Of a stretch of DNA of 64,000 nucleotides, positions 62,401-64,000 are shown one piece after another (the first letter of the stretch is position 1; each line of letters starts with the position of its first letter). The notes beneath the pieces were generated by a model. That model made no database searches. It had not been told where the DNA came from and saw only the letters and a list, made by a program, of their open reading frames with translations. This DNA comes from Osmia lignaria lignaria (lineage: Eukaryota; Arthropoda; Insecta; Hymenoptera; Megachilidae), in NCBI RefSeq assembly GCF_051020975.1, contig NC_135041.1, forward strand, positions 7,514,256-7,578,255, written 5' to 3'. A program made the translations under genes and the position numbers.

Positions 62401-63924
62401 GGTTGCTGTTCGAAACATTTGTAAGGTATACCAAGTACTAGCAAAAGCTCGAGGAAAGCTTTGTCTAAAACCGTCACAAAGGACAGAGTCATCGCTCATT
62501 TCGTTCTCACCCTTCGGCACCGATTCATCCCTAATTTCACGATCGCGCCCACCAATTTGACTTTCTTGCTTTCCGTTTATTCCCGCCGGCTGTTCGCTAA
62601 ATTACCGCTCGTTCTTCTCCGTCATTTGAGCCCACCCTCGGACGGGTATAAACTTAAAATCTTGATGATACGAAGAGGTGTCTTTTTACATTTCAAGAGT
62701 GTCGACGAAGCGTAATAAACTAAGGTACGGGTAACACGTTGTAATGACAATAACCAAAGATTTACTCGGCTAAGTAGCGGTAAATCTCTCTGGAAATTTT
62801 CCATGCCTCCGTAGATACAACTTTATGAATCGATGAGGTAGATTTTTAAATTACCAATTCGTTGAAGTCTTGTCGACGAAGGATCGTGATAAATGCGATT
62901 ACGCGGGCATGGTACGCTCGAGAAGAGTTATTCGCGATACAAAACACAATAGGAAACGCTCCCTCGGCGCGGCGAGACGAAAGTGGATCTCGCGAGGGCC
63001 CCGTTAATAAATCTCCGGTAATTAGAAATAATGTAGCAGCGGGATGAAATTGCCGGTGGCCTCGAGTCGGTCGGTCGATTCATTTTTTACGCCACGCGAG
63101 CTGCGTTAAGATCTTTTAACGGGGCTGGTTATAAATGATTCACGAAACCGGAGCACACTCCACTTCAAACTGTCGTGTATATGTATATATATATATATAT
63201 GTACATACATATTCTGGAACTCCACCAGCCACCAGTTCATTAGTCACGTTGAATTCGTTTCAATTAAATCGGCCGATGCTTCGTTAACGGTGAGCCACGC
63301 TGAACGTTTCGTGAAATTCTATTTTAAGATTCCTTCCAAGATTCAAGGTTCCTTGCAAACGCATATTTATTAATATCGATAATGAGCTTAATAAACTTTT
63401 CCGGACATTATGTAATAATAAACGACGCAAACTGATATATTGCGCCTATAGCACGCGATCCCTGGAGTGTAATATAACAACACACAGTCTATGTTTATGT
63501 TTATGTTATCTCACATTTATGCATTACAAATCTATGTTTACCGTAGCTGAGTATGTATAGGTATACATGGATATGTTTAAGTGTGTCACACACAATTTTA
63601 CTCCTCGGAGGATTTATGTTCATTATCGCCTATGTAAAGGGTATCCGCCCGTCGAATAAGTAAATAAATTGTAAAATTGTAAAAAAATTTATTTCTTACT
63701 TTTTGGGAAAGACGCGTCAATGTCCTTGTCGAAGGAAGAGGTGGTAGATCTATCTCAGACTGGTGATCGAGCTTCGAATATCTCAAAGGCACGGAAGGGC
63801 ACGGAAGAAATGACGCATAAGGATACCTGGTAGAAAAGTGTTTTGTTAAGCGGAATTTCTCTTTCAAAACGCGTATAGTATAGAAGTGATCTACGATCTA
63901 TCGGCCGGCAGGTCCCAAGCTCAC
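59479..63924. other. gene-free stretch
   Basis: No gene is supported. It contains AT-rich and CpG-rich patches, a donor-like CG|GTAAGTGTG at about 60,371 with no convincing exon before it, and a (TA)n run at 63,177. Short frames such as 62,461-62,715 show no family features. Confidence 0.5.
63177..63212 (+). repeat. (TA)n microsatellite with GTATAT/GTACAT edges
   Basis: The core is about nine TA units between GTATATG on the left and GTACATACATA on the right. A simple dinucleotide repeat that can extrude as a cruciform. Confidence 0.8.
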
Positions 63925-64000
63925 CTGACTCTTGGAATGGGGATATCACACATGCGCCTGGCGAGACCGTCTATTCGTCCCATCTGTTCGCCCCACTTCA
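63925..64000 (-). CDS. candidate exon cut by the right edge, product unknown
   Basis: On the minus strand the last 76 bases of the window run into CAAGAGTCAG|GTGAGCTTG, an almost ideal donor. One frame is open throughout: KWGEQMGRIDGLARRM then CDIPIPRV, leaving two bases for the next exon; the other two contain stops. The acceptor, if any, is beyond the window. Splicing to the block at 54,955 would be in phase and open for about 30 codons. No family recognised, and one open frame over 76 bases is modest evidence. Confidence 0.3.

Overview
The window looks like non-coding, repeat-bearing animal nuclear DNA, most likely from an insect and plausibly a hymenopteran (bee-like). The signs are AT-rich sequence with unusually common CpG (TCG, CGA and CGT everywhere), many short simple repeats, short non-autonomous inverted-repeat elements flanked by TA or TTAA, and no operons, ribosome binding sites or long open reading frames. 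The assignment comes from sequence texture alone; no recognisable protein places the organism. The longest open frame is about 200 codons, reads as random peptide, and matches no family I recognise. I could not identify a tRNA, rRNA, known microRNA, CRISPR array or protein-coding transposon. The simplest reading is a long intron or gene desert.

Layout. 0-9 kb: unannotated AT-rich DNA with a short inverted-repeat element near 6.1 kb and a polypurine tract just before it. 9-12 kb: a small cluster of TTAA-flanked elements, the clearest at 10,970-11,151. 12-24 kb: mostly featureless, with a few weak exon-like segments, small palindromes and one short ORF with coding-like composition (22,786-22,992). 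24.7-26.5 kb: the densest repeat cluster, with a degenerate GTGTAGGGT-type repeat, a 206-bp fold-back element with ~66-bp arms, a second related-looking 218-bp element and a short direct duplication. 26.5-40 kb: sparse; the main feature is a candidate first coding exon on the minus strand at 33,464-33,535, next to the most GC-rich patch. 39-42 kb: an imperfect ~150-bp duplication, a candidate 36-nt microexon and a (TTCC)n microsatellite that creates spurious ORFs. 42-57 kb: mostly empty, with three copies of one motif near 50.7-51.2 kb, a small candidate exon at 52.7 kb and the best exon-like block of the window at 54,797-54,955 (minus). 57-64 kb: a degenerate ~40-bp minisatellite, polypurine and GAA tracts, a (TA)n run, and a possible minus-strand exon cut by the right edge (63,925 onward).

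If the minus-strand exon candidates at 63.9 kb and 54.8 kb are real, they could belong to one leftward-transcribed gene, because their splice phases are compatible. This is speculative: in 64 kb many splice-site pairs arise by chance. I found no coherent multi-gene system. The most notable items are the fold-back elements, the minisatellite with shortened units, and the 54.8-kb exon-like block.
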